Shown in pieces: positions 54,330 to 62,498 of a DNA stretch of 62,498 nucleotides; positions within the stretch are counted from its first letter, which is position 1; every line of letters starts with the position of its first letter. Under the pieces are notes generated by a model, which saw only the letters and a list, made by a program, of their open reading frames with translations, did no database searches and was not told the DNA's origin. Origin of the DNA: Alkalilimnicola sp. S0819 (GTDB lineage: Bacteria > Pseudomonadota > Gammaproteobacteria > Nitrococcales > WHIW01); the NCBI RefSeq assembly GCF_009295635.1, contig NZ_WHIW01000016.1:1-62498 (forward strand), in the 5' to 3' direction. The position numbers and the translations under genes are program-made.

Positions 54330-55450
54330 AGCTTGTCGAGGATGGCCCGCTTTACCGCATCCAGGGTGGCGTCCACGCTAACGATGGCATCGCCGGTCTG
54401 CTGGATGGCGATGTCCGGATCCTTCAGGCCATGGCCGGTGAGGGTGCAGACCACGGTGCTGCCCTCGGGGATCTTGCCCGAGCGGATGTCGCGCATGGCA
54501 CCGGCCAGCGAGGTGGCCGAGGCCGGCTCGCAGAACACGCCCTCGCGGCTGGCCAGCAGGCGCTGGGCGGCGAGGATTTCCTCATCGGCGCACTCATCGA
54601 ACCAGCCGCCGGATTCCTTCTGCACCGCCCAGGCATGGCCCCAGGACTGGGGATGGCCGATGCGGATGGCGGTGGCCACGGTCTCGGGCTGGTCCACCAT
54701 GGCGCCGCGCAGGAAGGGGGCGGAGCCGCTGGCCTGATAGCCCACCATGACCGGGCGGCTGTTGACCACCGCGGTCTTGAAGCGGCTGTGGCCCTTGGAG
54801 TAGGTGTCGGCGGCGGTGTCCACGCCGGCGTACTCGCTGTAGCCGATCCAGTGGGCGGTGATGTTGCCCGCGTTGCCCACCGGCAGGCAGTGGTAATCGG
54901 GGGCCCGCTCCAGCTCCTCGACGATTTCGTAGGCGGCGGTCTTCTGGCCCTGCAGCCGGTAGGGGTTGATGGAGTTGACGATGGTCACCGGGGCTTCCGC
55001 CGCCACCTCTTTCACCAGGCGCATGCCCTCGTCGAAGTTGCCCTTGATCTGCACGATCACCGCGCCGTGCATGATGGCCTGGGCGAGCTTGCCCATGGCG
55101 ATCTTGCCGTCCGGGATCAGCACGAAGGCGGTGATGCCGGCGCGGGCGGCATAGGCCGCGGCCGCCGCGGAGGTGTTGCCGGTGGACGCGCAGATGATGG
55201 CCTTGGCGCCCTCGTTCACCGCCTGGGTGACGGCCATGGTCATGCCCCGATCCTTGAAGGAGCCGGTGGGGTTGAGCCCCTCGTACTTGACGTAGATGTC
55301 CACGTCCTTGCCCAGATCCCGGGGGATGTTGTTCAGCTTGATCAGCGGCGTGTTGCCCTCGCCCAGGCTGATGAGCCGGGTGTCGTCCTTCACGGGCAGG
55401 CGGTCGCGGTAGTTGTTGATCAGGCCGGTGTAACGGGGTCGGAACGGCAT
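54326..55450 (-). CDS. thrC: Threonine synthase
   Basis: A 374-residue PLP enzyme converting O-phosphohomoserine to threonine. The pyridoxal lysine is in PTGSFKDRGM (Lys66) and the phosphate-binding loop in LPVGNAGNIT. The N terminus lacks the long domain of E. coli ThrC, so it is the shorter class. It lies 31 bases after hom, forming a threonine operon with alaC upstream. Confidence 0.95.
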   Translation of the reverse strand: MPFRPRYTGLINNYRDRLPVKDDTRLISLGEGNTPLIKLNNIPRDLGKDVDIYVKYEGLNPTGSFKDRGMTMAVTQAVNEGAKAIICASTGNTSAAAAAYAARAGITAFVLIPDGKIAMGKLAQAIMHGAVIVQIKGNFDEGMRLVKEVAAEAPVTIVNSINPYRLQGQKTAAYEIVEELERAPDYHCLPVGNAGNITAHWIGYSEYAGVDTAADTYSKGHSRFKTAVVNSRPVMVGYQASGSAPFLRGAMVDQPETVATAIRIGHPQSWGHAWAVQKESGGWFDECADEEILAAQRLLASREGVFCEPASATSLAGAMRDIRSGKIPEGSTVVCTLTGHGLKDPDIAIQQTGDAIVSVDATLDAVKRAILDKL

Positions 55451-55481
55451 GGCGAATCCTTGGGCTGCGGGTCTTGGTATT

Positions 55482-56792
55482 TTACGCGAGCTGTTCCACG
55501 CGGATGCGGGTCAGCTCGCCGTTGATGGAATCCAGCGCCTCGATCTGGGCGGTGGCGTCGTTCATCTGCCCTTCCGTTACCGGATGAGTGAGCAGGATCA
55601 CCGGCACGTCCTCGGCGCCCGGGGCCGGCTGTTTCTGCAGGATGGCCTCGATGCTGATGCCGTGCTCGCCCAGGATACGGGTGACATGGCCCAGCACGCC
55701 GGGTTCGTCCTGCGCGCTCAGGCGCAGGTAATAAGCGGTGTGGACCCGCGCCATGGGCAGCACCGGCGCATCGGACAGCGCATGGGCCTGGAAGGCGAGG
55801 AAGGGCACCCGGTTCTCGGGCGGCAGATTGAACTCGCGCACCACGTCCACCAGGTCCGCCACCACCGAGGAGGCGGTGGGTTCGGAGCCGGCGCCGGAGC
55901 CGTAATACAGCGTCGGCCCCACCGCATCGCCGTTGACCATCACGGCGTTCATCACGCCGTCCACATTGGCCAGCAGCTGGCGGGCCGGCACCAGGGTCGG
56001 ATGCACCCGCAGGCTGACGCCGTCCTCGTACTGGTGGGCGATGCCCAGATGCTTGATGCGATAGCCCAGCTCCTGAGCGTAGGCCACGTCCTCGCCGGTG
56101 ATCTGGCTGATGCCCTCCACGTGCACCTTGTCGAACTGCAGCGGAATGCCGAAGGCGATGGAGGCGAGAATGGTGAGCTTGTGGGCGGCGTCCACGCCCT
56201 CGATGTCGAAGGTGGGGTCGGCCTCGGCGTAGCCCAGGCGCTGGGCCTCGGCGAGCACATCGGCGAAATCCCGACCCTCGTAGAACATCTCGCTGAGGAT
56301 GAAGTTCGCGGTGCCGTTGATGATGCCCGCCAGCCACTCGATGCGGTTGCCGGTAAGCCCCTCGCGGATGGCCTTGATGATGGGAATGCCACCGGCCACC
56401 GCCGCCTCGAAGGCGACCGTGACGTTGTGGGCCCGGGCATGTTCGAAGATCTCGTTGCCGTGCTTGGCGATCAGCGCCTTGTTGGCGGTGACCACCTGCT
56501 TGCCCTGGTCGATGGCGCGCAGCACCAGCTCCCGGGCCGGCTCGGTGCCGCCGATCAACTCGACCACGATCTCCACGTCCGGGTTGTCCACCACGGCGAA
56601 GGGGTCATCGGTCAGCTCAATGCCCTCGGTGGGGCACGGACGGGGGCGGTCGAGATTGCGCGCCGCGGCGTGCACGATCTGGATTTCGCGCCCGGCACGA
56701 CGACTGATCTCGTCCTTATTCCGGCTGAGCAGATTGACGGTACCGCTACCGACCGTGCCCAGCCCCAGCAAACCAACCTTCACCGAACTCAA
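55482..56792 (-). CDS. hom: Homoserine dehydrogenase
   Basis: The 436-residue monofunctional enzyme has an N-terminal NAD(P) motif [10 protein letters not shown] (about 10-19), the catalytic segment [11 protein letters not shown] (about 165) and a C-terminal ACT domain (about 355-435) that normally senses threonine. It reduces aspartate semialdehyde to homoserine. Its start overlaps the alaC stop by four bases. Confidence 0.96.
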   Translation of the reverse strand: MSSVKVGLLGLGTVGSGTVNLLSRNKDEISRRAGREIQIVHAAARNLDRPRPCPTEGIELTDDPFAVVDNPDVEIVVELIGGTEPARELVLRAIDQGKQVVTANKALIAKHGNEIFEHARAHNVTVAFEAAVAGGIPIIKAIREGLTGNRIEWLAGIINGTANFILSEMFYEGRDFADVLAEAQRLGYAEADPTFDIEGVDAAHKLTILASIAFGIPLQFDKVHVEGISQITGEDVAYAQELGYRIKHLGIAHQYEDGVSLRVHPTLVPARQLLANVDGVMNAVMVNGDAVGPTLYYGSGAGSEPTASSVVADLVDVVREFNLPPENRVPFLAFQAHALSDAPVLPMARVHTAYYLRLSAQDEPGVLGHVTRILGEHGISIEAILQKQPAPGAEDVPVILLTHPVTEGQMNDATAQIEALDSINGELTRIRVEQLA

Positions 56793-57994
56793 CAGCCTGG
56801 CTCCCCTGATTGGGCATCCTTGCGCAACATGGCTTTAATATTCCGCAGCGCCTGGCGCGTGCGGTGCTCGTTCTCGATCAGACCGAAGCGCACATGATCA
56901 TCACCGTACTCGCCGAAACCGACCCCCGGCGACACCGCCACCTGGGCGTCGCGCAGCAGCTTCTTGGAGAATTCCAGCGAGCCCATGGCCCGGTAGCATT
57001 CCGGTATCGGCGCCCAGACGAACATGGTGGCCTTCGGTTTCGCCACCGGCCAGCCGGCGGCGTTGAGCCCGTCCACCAGCACGTCCCGACGACTGCAATA
57101 CATCTGACGGATCTCGTCCACGCAGTCCTGCGGCCCCTCCAGCGCGTGGATGGCCGCCACCTGTATGGGCGTGAACATGCCGTAGTCAAGATAGGACTTC
57201 ATGCGGGCCAGCGCGGCGATCAGCTTGGCATTCCCGCAAAAGAAGCCCACTCGCCAGCCCGGCATGTTATAGGTCTTGGACAGCGAATAACACTCCACCG
57301 CCAGATCCCGCGCACCCGGCACCTGGAGGATGCTCGGCGCCTTGTAGCCATCGAAGGTGATCTCGGCGTAGGCCAGATCCTGCACGATCCAGATACCGTG
57401 CTCGCGGCATACTTCCACCACCCGCTCGAAAAACTCCAGCTCCACGGTCTCGCCGGTGGGATTGGCCGGGAAGTTCAGGATCAGCATCTTCGGCTTGGGG
57501 AAGGTATTGCGGATCGCCTGATCCAGCTCGGCGAAGAAATCCCCGCCCGGCACCAGCGGCACGTGGCGGATATCCGCCCCCGCGATCACCACGCCATAGG
57601 GGTGGATGGGATAGGCGGGGTTGGGCACCAGCACCGCGTCCCCCGGCCCCAGGGTGGCCAGCGCCAGATGCGCCAGGCCTTCCTTGGAACCGATGGTGAC
57701 GATGGCTTCGGTTTCCGGGTCCAGCGCCACATCGTACTTGTCCCGGTACCAGCGGGTGATCGCCCGGCGCAGGCGCGGGATGCCGCGGGACTGAGAATAG
57801 CGGTGGGTATCGGGCCGCTGGGCCGCCTCGACGAGTTTGTCGACGATGTGGGGCGGGGTGGGCTGATCCGGGTTGCCCATGCCGAAATCGACGATGTCCT
57901 CGCCCCGGGCACGGGCCTGGGCCTTCAACTCGTTGACGATGTTGAAGACATAGGGCGGCAGGCGTTTGATGCGTTGGAATTCGTCGTTGAGCAT
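56789..57994 (-). CDS. alaC: AlaC-type aminotransferase (fold type I)
   Basis: This 401-residue PLP aminotransferase has the N terminus typical of AlaC ([18 protein letters not shown]), NPANPTGET-like substrate contacts (NFPANPTGE about 175) and the pyridoxal Lys in [12 protein letters not shown] (about 240). AlaC makes alanine from pyruvate and glutamate. The start at 57994 fits the family N terminus; a longer reading is open but unlikely. First gene of the alaC-hom-thrC-rpfE-recJ set. Confidence 0.92.
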   Translation of the reverse strand: MLNDEFQRIKRLPPYVFNIVNELKAQARARGEDIVDFGMGNPDQPTPPHIVDKLVEAAQRPDTHRYSQSRGIPRLRRAITRWYRDKYDVALDPETEAIVTIGSKEGLAHLALATLGPGDAVLVPNPAYPIHPYGVVIAGADIRHVPLVPGGDFFAELDQAIRNTFPKPKMLILNFPANPTGETVELEFFERVVEVCREHGIWIVQDLAYAEITFDGYKAPSILQVPGARDLAVECYSLSKTYNMPGWRVGFFCGNAKLIAALARMKSYLDYGMFTPIQVAAIHALEGPQDCVDEIRQMYCSRRDVLVDGLNAAGWPVAKPKATMFVWAPIPECYRAMGSLEFSKKLLRDAQVAVSPGVGFGEYGDDHVRFGLIENEHRTRQALRNIKAMLRKDAQSGEPGC

Positions 57995-58160
57995 GGAGCA
58001 CCGCGGATGAGCGCCGGAGCGGCGCGAAAACTCGCCTGTGGGCGGCATAGGCGCGCCAAGTTAACCATGCGCGCGGGGAGTGTCAATCAAGGCCTTGAGA
58101 GGCGGGCCGGGCGCCGTTATGGTTAGCCTCCTTCCGCCCTCACGGCAGCCAGGAGCGAAC

Positions 58161-58532
58161 ATGAAGATCACCCAGGACACCGGCAACGCCCAGTATCTCA
58201 TCCGCGGTTATGAAGCCGGCATGGTGCTGATCAACGAGCAGCGCTTCGAGAGCAGCCTGGTGGTGACCCCGACGCAGCTCTACCCGGACTGGGCGCCGGA
58301 GCGTTTCGAGGAACTGGAACTGGGGCACCTGGAAGAGCTGCTGGCGCTGGAGCCGGAACTGGTGCTGCTGGGCACCGGAGAGCGCCAGCGCTTTCCCGAG
58401 CAGGGGCTGATGCGGGCCGTGTTGCGCCAGGGGATCGGACTGGAGGTGATGGCGACGGAGGCGGCCTGCCGGACGTACAACATCTTGATGGCGGAAGACC
58501 GGCGGGTGGTGGCGGCACTGATGCTGCGCTGA
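58161..58532 (+). CDS. Mth938-like (DUF498) protein
   Basis: The 123-residue protein of the Mth938/DUF498 family is recognised by LVLLGTGERQRFP and GIGLEVMATEAACRTYNIL. Human relatives (NDUFAF3) help assemble complex I; the bacterial role is unknown. The ATG follows an AGGAG. It is convergent with rpoS across a REP hairpin. Confidence 0.88.
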   Translation: MKITQDTGNAQYLIRGYEAGMVLINEQRFESSLVVTPTQLYPDWAPERFEELELGHLEELLALEPELVLLGTGERQRFPEQGLMRAVLRQGIGLEVMATEAACRTYNILMAEDRRVVAALMLR

Positions 58533-58536
58533 GGAG

Positions 58537-58592
58537 GCCACCGCCCCACCCCTGTTCGCGGCTCATGAGCCGCTCCCACAGGGGCGGGTGGT
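58537..58592. repeat. REP element within a long inverted repeat
   Basis: The core 58558-58573 is a perfect 16-bp palindrome (GCGGCTCA/TGAGCCGC), followed by CTCCCACAGG as in Pseudomonas-type REPs. The flanks (CCACC..GCCCC..CCTGT and ACAGGGGCGGGTGG) also pair, making a long stem. It lies between two convergent genes and could end both transcripts. Confidence 0.75.
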
Positions 58593-58606
58593 AGTTGCGG
58601 GGCCGA

Positions 58607-59617
58607 CTACCCCAACACCGCGTCCTGGGAATACCCCGCCCGCTCCATCACTTCCCGCAACTTCTTCAAGGCATCCAGCTGGATCTGCCGCACCCGCTCG
58701 CGGGTCACACCGATCTCGCGCCCCACCTCTTCCAGGGTCGCCTTCTCGTAGCCGTGCAGCCCGAAGCGCCGCTCCACCACGGCCTGCTGCTTCTCGGTAA
58801 GCTGGGATAGCCACTCATCGATGTGAGCGAGCACATCGCTGTCCTGCAGCACGGCGTAGGGGTCGGGGCTGTTCTCGTCGGGGATGGCGTCCAGCAGCAT
58901 CCGGTCCGCGTCCTTGCCGATGGGCACGTCCACCGAGGCCGTGCTCTCGTTCAGGCCGATCATGCGGCGCACGTCCTCCACCGGCTTGCCCAGCTCCGCG
59001 GCGATCTCGTCCACGGTGGGTTCGTGATCCAGCTGCTGGCGCAGGCGCCGGGCGGCGCGCAGGGTCTGGTTGATTTCCTTGATGATGTGAATGGGCAGGC
59101 GGATGGTGCGGGTCTGGTTCATGATCCCGCGCTCGATGGTCTGGCGTATCCACCAGGTGGCGTAGGTGGAAAAGCGGAAACCGCGCTCGGGGTCGAACTT
59201 CTCCACCGCCCGGATCAGCCCCAGATTGCCCTCCTCGATCAGGTCCAGGAAGGCCAGGCCGCGGTTGATGTAGCGCCGGGCGATCTTCACCACCAGGCGC
59301 AGATTGCTCTCGATCATGCGGGCCCGGGCGGCGGCGTCACCGCGCTGGACGAGACGGGAGTAGTGCACCTCTTCCTCGGCACTGAGCAGTGGCGAGAAAC
59401 CGATCTCGTTGAGGTACATCTGGGTGGCGTCCAGGGTGGTCTGCACCTGGGTGCCGGTGAAGGCCTGGTCGTGGACCACCGCCTCCTCGGTTTCGGGATC
59501 GGCGTCGATGGTCTCTTCGCCGCTCACCGCGTCCTGGTCATGCCGCGCATCCTGCCGCGGGTCCTGCCCGGCCTCCTCGTCGAGGTGCTCGGTCTGGGTG
59601 TTCCGGTCGGTCCCCAT
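58607..59617 (-). CDS. rpoS: Stationary-phase sigma factor RpoS
   Basis: This 336-residue group 2 sigma factor has an acidic N terminus and region 1.2 ([20 protein letters not shown]). Region 2 includes [12 protein letters not shown] and [16 protein letters not shown]; regions 3 and 4 follow, with the helix-turn-helix [18 protein letters not shown]. The [15 protein letters not shown] signature distinguishes RpoS from RpoD. AAGGAGGA precedes the ATG. No nlpD gene is upstream, unlike most gammaproteobacteria. Confidence 0.95.
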   Translation of the reverse strand: MGTDRNTQTEHLDEEAGQDPRQDARHDQDAVSGEETIDADPETEEAVVHDQAFTGTQVQTTLDATQMYLNEIGFSPLLSAEEEVHYSRLVQRGDAAARARMIESNLRLVVKIARRYINRGLAFLDLIEEGNLGLIRAVEKFDPERGFRFSTYATWWIRQTIERGIMNQTRTIRLPIHIIKEINQTLRAARRLRQQLDHEPTVDEIAAELGKPVEDVRRMIGLNESTASVDVPIGKDADRMLLDAIPDENSPDPYAVLQDSDVLAHIDEWLSQLTEKQQAVVERRFGLHGYEKATLEEVGREIGVTRERVRQIQLDALKKLREVMERAGYSQDAVLG

Positions 59618-59708
59618 GTATCCTCCTTGCCCCGCAAGTTAACCCCCGTGCGCCACGGCGATGACTTGAAATTATGCGTTTTTGTGCTTTTCGGGGTGTC
59701 GAGGGCCT

Positions 59709-59738
59709 ACTATATGCCGGGCCGGCTGGCCCACGCAA
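59709..59738 (-). promoter_or_regulatory. Possible rpoS promoter
   Basis: On the minus strand TTGCGT (-35) and TATAGT (-10) are separated by 18 bases, about 90 bases before the rpoS start. The -10 is one base from consensus; the -35 is weak. Confidence 0.3.
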
Positions 59739-59808
59739 TCGGGCCGCGGAGGTGCATTCTCGTTCCAGCCACGCCAGCGCCCGTCCCGAAGCGGGGGATA
59801 GAGCCCCG

Positions 59809-60336
59809 TCAGCTGGCGCTGGCGATCGTGGCGCCATTCGCCGCCTCGCTCTGCCGCGCAAGCACCCCGGCCGCGTAGAGGGCCCAGGCGATGATGAACG
59901 GCTGAAAGAGCGGTCGCAGCCAGAAGTACCAGGCACCGAATTCCAAGCCCGCCACCCCGCTGCCGCGGATTGCGACATTGATGTTGGCGATCACCATGAG
60001 GCTCAGGAGCAGGGCGAGCCCGATGCCGGCCCAGTACCTCAGGTTCGGCAGCCCCAGGCGCCGGTACCATGCAAGCGGTAACAAGAGCCCGACCGCTCCG
60101 GCGAGCTCCGCCGCACCGGTGAACCACACCAGCGGCAGACTGAGCGAACCGAAGAACTCGGGCATCATCGGCAGATAGCGGCTGGTGTCGTTCACGAAGT
60201 GGTCAATGCCCGTAAAGAGAAAGCCCCCCGCCATGCCGTTGCGCATGGCCAATCGCAAATCGCGGCCCCGACCGCCGAGGAGCTGCACTACCCAGCTGAC
60301 CGCGCCAATGCCCATCATCAACAGCAGAAAACTCAT
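59809..60336 (-). CDS. DoxX-like membrane protein
   Basis: The 175-residue protein has four membrane helices. The first helices carry GGFLFTGIDHFVN and PMMPEFFG, which resemble the GIxHF and MVPPY motifs of DoxX-family proteins. These often take part in redox or detoxification at the membrane. It starts after a strong GAGGAGGGGG site and is divergent from a TetR regulator gene, so it is the likely regulated target. Confidence 0.75.
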   Translation of the reverse strand: MSFLLLMMGIGAVSWVVQLLGGRGRDLRLAMRNGMAGGFLFTGIDHFVNDTSRYLPMMPEFFGSLSLPLVWFTGAAELAGAVGLLLPLAWYRRLGLPNLRYWAGIGLALLLSLMVIANINVAIRGSGVAGLEFGAWYFWLRPLFQPFIIAWALYAAGVLARQSEAANGATIASAS

Positions 60337-60356
60337 ATACCCCCTCCTCGATACAA

Positions 60357-60374
60357 TGTTGACAGCGTCAAGTT
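60357..60374. promoter_or_regulatory. TetR operator copy 1
   Basis: TTGACAGCGTCAAGTT, one mismatch from the perfect palindrome at 60388-60406 and centred 32 bases away. It is 20 bases from the DoxX-like start, well placed to block its transcription or translation start region. Confidence 0.65.
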
Positions 60375-60387
60375 CAGGCTAACCCAA

Positions 60388-60406
60388 AACTTGACAGTGT
60401 CAAGTT
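60388..60406. promoter_or_regulatory. TetR operator copy 2 (perfect palindrome)
   Basis: AACTTGACA-G-TGTCAAGTT is a perfect 19-bp palindrome in the divergent region between the DoxX-like and tetR genes. The TTGACA half-sites also read as sigma-70 -35 boxes, so a bound repressor would block both promoters. Confidence 0.7.
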
Positions 60407-60453
60407 GGCACCACAGAGTAGATCAGGTAAATCTGGATCAGAGGTGATGAGCT

Positions 60454-61074
60454 GTGACGGCGCGCAATCGCTACCATCATGGAAACCTGCGTGCAGCACT
60501 GATCGACGCTGCGCTGGACCTCCTGCGTACCGCGGGGCTCGAGGGCTTGAGCCTACGAGCGGTGGCTCGTGGCGCCGGCGTGTCCCAAACCGCTCCCTAC
60601 AGCCACTTCAGCGACAAGCGCGCCCTGCTCGCCGCCGTTGCCGAGACAGGCTTCCAACAGCTGGTGTCGGCCATGCGCGCAGAGGCCGCCTCATGCACCC
60701 GGGCCGAGACACGCCTGGCGAGGCTGGGCAAAGGATACGTCCGCTTTGCGCTGAAAGAGCCCGCGCTCTTTCGCCTGATGTTCGGCTCGGAGCTCGGCGA
60801 CATCGGCGATTTTCCTGCTCTTGGTAAGGTTGCGGGCCAGGCCTACGATCAATTGCGGCAGTCGGTCAGCACGCTCATGGAGGGAGCACCCGCGGCTCAG
60901 CACAACGCGGAATGCGTTGCCGCCTGGTCCCTGGTGCATGGTTTGGCAGTGCTGCTGATGGATGGGCGAATCGCACAGCCCGCGGAAACGCGCGAGCAGC
61001 TGATCGAAGACACGACCGCTGCCTTTGCCGCCCGCCTTGCTGCCCTGGCCTCCAGCCCCATCCGCGGCCGCTAG
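60454..61074 (+). CDS. TetR/AcrR-family repressor
   Basis: The 206-residue regulator has an N-terminal TetR helix-turn-helix (GLEGLSLRAVARGAGVSQTAPYSHF region, about 28-52) and a C-terminal ligand/dimer domain of the TetR_C_33-like type (RLGKGYVRFALKEPALFRLMF). It starts with GTG after GAGGTGATG. It probably binds the two palindromes upstream and controls itself and the DoxX-like gene. Confidence 0.87.
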   Translation: MTARNRYHHGNLRAALIDAALDLLRTAGLEGLSLRAVARGAGVSQTAPYSHFSDKRALLAAVAETGFQQLVSAMRAEAASCTRAETRLARLGKGYVRFALKEPALFRLMFGSELGDIGDFPALGKVAGQAYDQLRQSVSTLMEGAPAAQHNAECVAAWSLVHGLAVLLMDGRIAQPAETREQLIEDTTAAFAARLAALASSPIRGR

Positions 61075-61247
61075 CTCGGCACCGCATAGTTCACTACCCG
61101 GCTGACCCTGCGTGCCCGCACCAGGGTCTACCCCGCTACGGCGGACACTCCGAATAATCCCCATCGTGGGCCGCGAGGAGCGTTAGGGCCAGGCGCGGAC
61201 GACGTGCCACAAGCGCCGCGGGACCGGACCCTCGGTTCCCTGAGGCG

Positions 61248-61592
61248 TTACAAGTAACGCCGGATCTCGCCCAGGTCCGGGTTGTTCGGCAGCATGAAGC
61301 CCTTCACGTCGAGGATGGGCGTGCCGTAGCGCCGGGGCGGATAGCCGGCCGCTTCGAGTTTGGCGTTCAGCTCGTCCTGGCGGGAGCGGTCAAGGTCGAT
61401 GAAGACCTCCTGGAAGGCTATGCCTGCATTGGTCAGCTCCCGGCGCTTTGCCTTGCAGTAACCGCAGGTGGTCAGCGAATACATGATCACCTGATCGTGG
61501 ACGGCGACGCGTTCCCGTTCGGGTTCGCTGAAGTGGTTCCAGCCCTGGTAGGCGAGCAGCAGCACGGCGGCTACAAGAATCAGGCGTTTCAT
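61248..61592 (-). CDS. Membrane-anchored glutaredoxin-family protein
   Basis: The 114-residue protein has an N-terminal signal-anchor (LILVAAVLLLAYQG) followed by a glutaredoxin/thioredoxin fold. The active site is CGYC (Cys43-Cys46) and the cis-Pro is in YGTPILDV. It probably acts in thiol exchange on the outer face of the inner membrane or is exported. It stands alone. Confidence 0.8.
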   Translation of the reverse strand: MKRLILVAAVLLLAYQGWNHFSEPERERVAVHDQVIMYSLTTCGYCKAKRRELTNAGIAFQEVFIDLDRSRQDELNAKLEAAGYPPRRYGTPILDVKGFMLPNNPDLGEIRRYL

Positions 61593-61670
61593 TCGTTTAT
61601 CCCCAGTGTTGTTGTTATCAGGTTTTCGGAGGAATTTGCGGCCGAGCCTGCATTGCTACCAAACGCAGGC

Positions 61671-62017
61671 CTACGGGCACATGCTACTCCGCACGGGGGT
61701 GGACTGGTACCGGCTCTCCCACAGCGCCCCCGCGCCCTTCCAGGGAGTTGCGGTAGCGCGTCATCCGCCCCGCCACATGCTTCATGAATCGCCCTAGCTC
61801 CGCTACCGCCTCCTCCGGCTGTAGTAGCAGGCGTACGTGGTTCGTCATCGGGCAGTAGGCGTACACCTTGATTCCTAACAGCGCCCGGCACTCACGCAGG
61901 TTGTCGATGTAGAAGCGGTAGTCCGCCGCTTCCCCAAAAAACCGCCTGCCGATCATTCCCCCGCCGCACCACGTGGTGCGGGTAGTTCGGCAGCAGAGCT
62001 CGGCCCATCCTTGGCAT
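61671..62017 (-). pseudogene. REP-associated tyrosine transposase (RAYT) relic, two frameshifts
   Basis: Three frames in sequence give a Y1 transposase. The start is MPRMGRALLPNYPHHVVRRG (ATG 62017 after AGGAG). A shift near 61945 leads to DYRFYIDNLRECRALLG, then VYAYCPMTNHVRLLL. A second shift near 61740 leads to LWESRYQSTPVR and a stop at 61671. The HUH metal motif is damaged: NHVR in place of NHVH. The C-terminal third is missing. RAYTs move REP sequences, and REPs remain elsewhere in the window. Confidence 0.8.
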
Positions 62018-62063
62018 CGCTCCTCTCCTTGGTTCCTGCGCGCATCGCTCCTTTTTAGCGACC

Positions 62064-62088
62064 CGGAAAATAAATCTGCCCCCATTTC
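62064..62088 (-). repeat. RAYT 5' flanking repeat
   Basis: Read on the minus strand, a GGGGGCAGATTTATTTTCC segment (AT-rich) precedes the transposase relic and resembles the leader often seen before RAYT genes. It lies directly against the truncated XRE gene and probably marks one end of the insertion. Confidence 0.5.
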
Positions 62089-62370
62089 GCCCAGCAGCAA
62101 TTGGCCGAGACGCTGGGGGTCTCCCAGCAAACATTCGCCCACTACGAGGTGGGCCGGCTGAGGGTGGCCGCGGCCATGCTGCCGCAACTGGCGGAGATCC
62201 TGGATACGTTGGTGGAAGAGCTGCTGGGTCAGGCCGCGCCGCCGCAACCGGCCAAGCGCGGCCCGGCACCAAAGCTGCAACGCCAGTTCGAGCAGCTAAG
62301 CCAGCTGCCGCGGGCCAAACAGCGGTTCGTCATGGAGATGATTGATACCGTCCTGCAGCAGGCGGAGTAG
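62089..62370 (+). pseudogene. XRE-type regulator, 5' end lost
   Basis: The open frame begins right after a TAA at 62071 and carries the helix-turn-helix half QLAETLGVSQQTFAHYEVG, then PQLAEILDTLVEELLG and a charged C terminus. The usual first helix is absent because the upstream bases belong to the transposon-like flank. No start codon with a ribosome site is visible, so it is probably inactive; a TTG at 62101 would start inside the helix-turn-helix. Confidence 0.7.
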
Positions 62371-62389
62371 CGGCTAAGGAAACGCTGAT

Positions 62390-62498
62390 TTATTCGGGGG
62401 CAGCCGTTCCGTCGGTGGCTGTGGCTTGAGACAATGTCGGCCCTCCCCGGTTGAGAGTGAGTACGTGGTCGATGCAGTCGAGCTTCTCTGATCTTGAA
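62390..62498 (-). CDS. C-terminal end of an unidentified protein (runs off the edge)
   Basis: On the minus strand an open frame enters from the right edge and stops at 62390-62392, ending LTLNRGG, then SQATATDGTAAPE. I do not recognise the family. The following bases AAATCAGCGTTTCCTTAG resemble an IS end, so it may be a transposase tail. Only about 35 residues are visible. Confidence 0.35.
   Translation of the reverse strand, partial: SRSEKLDCIDHVLTLNRGGPTLSQATATDGTAAPE

Noticed and set aside
1-62498. CRISPR arrays or other regularly spaced repeats
   Set aside because: No run of equally spaced direct repeats was seen anywhere in the window.

Overview
The window is high-GC DNA packed with genes. 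It most likely comes from a gammaproteobacterium, possibly Chromatiales or Ectothiorhodospiraceae; the lineage is inferred. Support comes from RpoS, a full MSHA-type pilus operon, Prc, PepN of E. coli architecture, a PyrD of exactly E. coli length, the recJ-rpfE-thrC-hom-alaC gene order, and REP-type palindromes. PomA/PomB-type stator proteins suggest sodium-driven motility and so a saline or alkaline habitat (inference).

Layout. 1-450: two abutting transposase relics. 471-6457: accessory genes (small membrane protein, two MFS transporters, an extended SDR, an OsmC-like protein, a nucleoside deaminase). 6520-6720: a DUF5996 relic. 6792-18466: about half of a type VI secretion locus. A minus-strand operon tagH-tssJ-tssK-tssL-tssM-pppA-vgrG-PAAR faces a divergent Ser/Thr kinase gene. 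It holds the membrane complex, one baseplate subunit, the spike and a full phospho-threonine switch, but no sheath, Hcp, ClpV or TssEFG. 18486-19391: an AT-richer lipoprotein gene beside tRNA-Ser(UGA).

19442-41368: pyrD, then what looks like a surface-attachment region: ParA, a VWA membrane protein, a membrane coiled-coil protein, a PilZ protein, PomB and PomA, and the MSHA pilus operon mshI-I2-J-K-L-M-N-E-G-(B/F)-A, then a ligase-like gene and mshC-D-O-P. Two likely c-di-GMP receptors (PilZ and the MshEN domain of MshE) sit beside a flagellar stator and a pilus. An O-antigen-ligase-type membrane protein with TPRs lies inside the pilus operon, suggesting pilin or surface glycosylation.

41525-62498: mostly housekeeping genes. 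These are a sulfite reductase plus DUF934 pair, an alpha/beta hydrolase, pepN, prc, an enoyl-CoA hydratase-fold hydrolase, recJ, an RpfE-like gene, thrC, hom, alaC, an Mth938-like gene, rpoS (without nlpD), a DoxX-like/TetR divergent pair with two clear operators, and a membrane glutaredoxin. The right end is mobile debris: a frameshifted REP-associated transposase lying against a truncated XRE regulator, and a fragment running off the edge. REP palindromes at 44.3 and 58.6 kb fit past activity of such a transposase.
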